NCBI RefSeq assembly: GCF_900044015.1
Contig: NZ_LN999835.1
Location: forward strand, 398,365 to 462,364
Origin: Candidatus Hoaglandella endobia
Lineage (GTDB): Bacteria > Pseudomonadota > Gammaproteobacteria > Enterobacterales > Enterobacteriaceae
DNA: 64,000 nt
Reading direction: 5' to 3'
Part shown: positions 63,931 to 64,000 of the stretch, one piece after another
Numbering within the stretch: position 1 is the stretch's first letter
Layout of the letters: each line of letters begins with the position of its first letter
Translations under genes and position numbers: made by a program
Notes under the pieces: model-generated
The model's input: the letters and a program-made list of their open reading frames with translations, nothing else
The model's database searches: none
Told to the model about the DNA's origin: nothing

Positions 63931-64000
63931 AATTACTTTATCCTATGTTGTCGACTATTAGATAGTTAGTAACTAATCGCCGCTGCCCGAGTAACTACAG

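Overview
The window reads as a stretch of chromosome from a reduced-genome gammaproteobacterium, most likely a Sodalis-allied insect endosymbiont. Nearly every protein aligns end to end with an Enterobacterales family and gene order follows Escherichia coli in blocks. Between the survivors, many genes expected from E. coli order are missing or left as short frame-broken remnants. Spacers are AT-rich and often hold decaying genes. I cannot name the species from sequence alone.

Layout. 1-5678 (minus): division and cell wall cluster rsmH-ftsL-ftsI-murE-murF (murF runs off the left edge). 6478-9625 (plus): leuB-leuC-leuD with no leuA. 9721-11785 (minus): a TraT-type surface lipoprotein and a DUF2076 protein. 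11890-13682 (minus): fmt, def and tRNA-Trp, with a collapsed tRNA-Asp next to it. 14133-15128: an AI-2E-family membrane protein. 15693-28434 (minus): the lipoate, rod-shape and leuS block lipA-lipB-ybeD-mrdB-mrdA-holA-lptE-leuS-lnt-ybeY, with remnants of rlmH, rsfS and probably corC and rlpA. 29067-30491 (plus): nfuA and ssb. 31005-36632 (plus): lptD-surA-(pdxA remnant)-rsmA-apaH. 36640-45816 (minus): folA remnant, carB-carA, dapB, lspA-ileS. 46407-53440: rpsT (plus), then dnaJ-dnaK, thrC-thrB, thrA remnant and gpmB (minus). 53921-55109: recC pseudogene and initiator tRNA. 55326-63930: lysS-prfB-recJ (minus), ygfZ and zapA (plus), rpiA and fbaA (minus).

How the genes fit together. The cell appears to keep a peptidoglycan-synthesis and elongation/division machinery (MurE, MurF, PBP2, RodA, PBP3, FtsL, ZapA), lipoprotein processing (LspA, Lnt) and LPS export (LptD, LptE, SurA), so it probably still has a Gram-negative envelope. 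LipB, LipA and NfuA form a lipoate and Fe-S repair set. Amino acid supply is partial: leuBCD lack leuA, thrBC lack an intact thrA here, and carAB and dapB are intact. Folate (folA) and pyridoxal phosphate (pdxA) steps are broken here. This pattern fits metabolic sharing with a host or co-symbiont, but genes outside the window could fill the gaps.

The most unusual signals are the retained plasmid-type traT gene, a large number of perfect or near-perfect 7-20 bp tandem duplications concentrated in spacers and gene edges, several unassigned inverted-repeat structures, and finely conserved expression signals in an otherwise eroding genome: the RF2 frameshift, a sigma-32 dnaK promoter, and UUG/CUG starts. 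I found no CRISPR array, intact insertion sequence, phage or new defence system.
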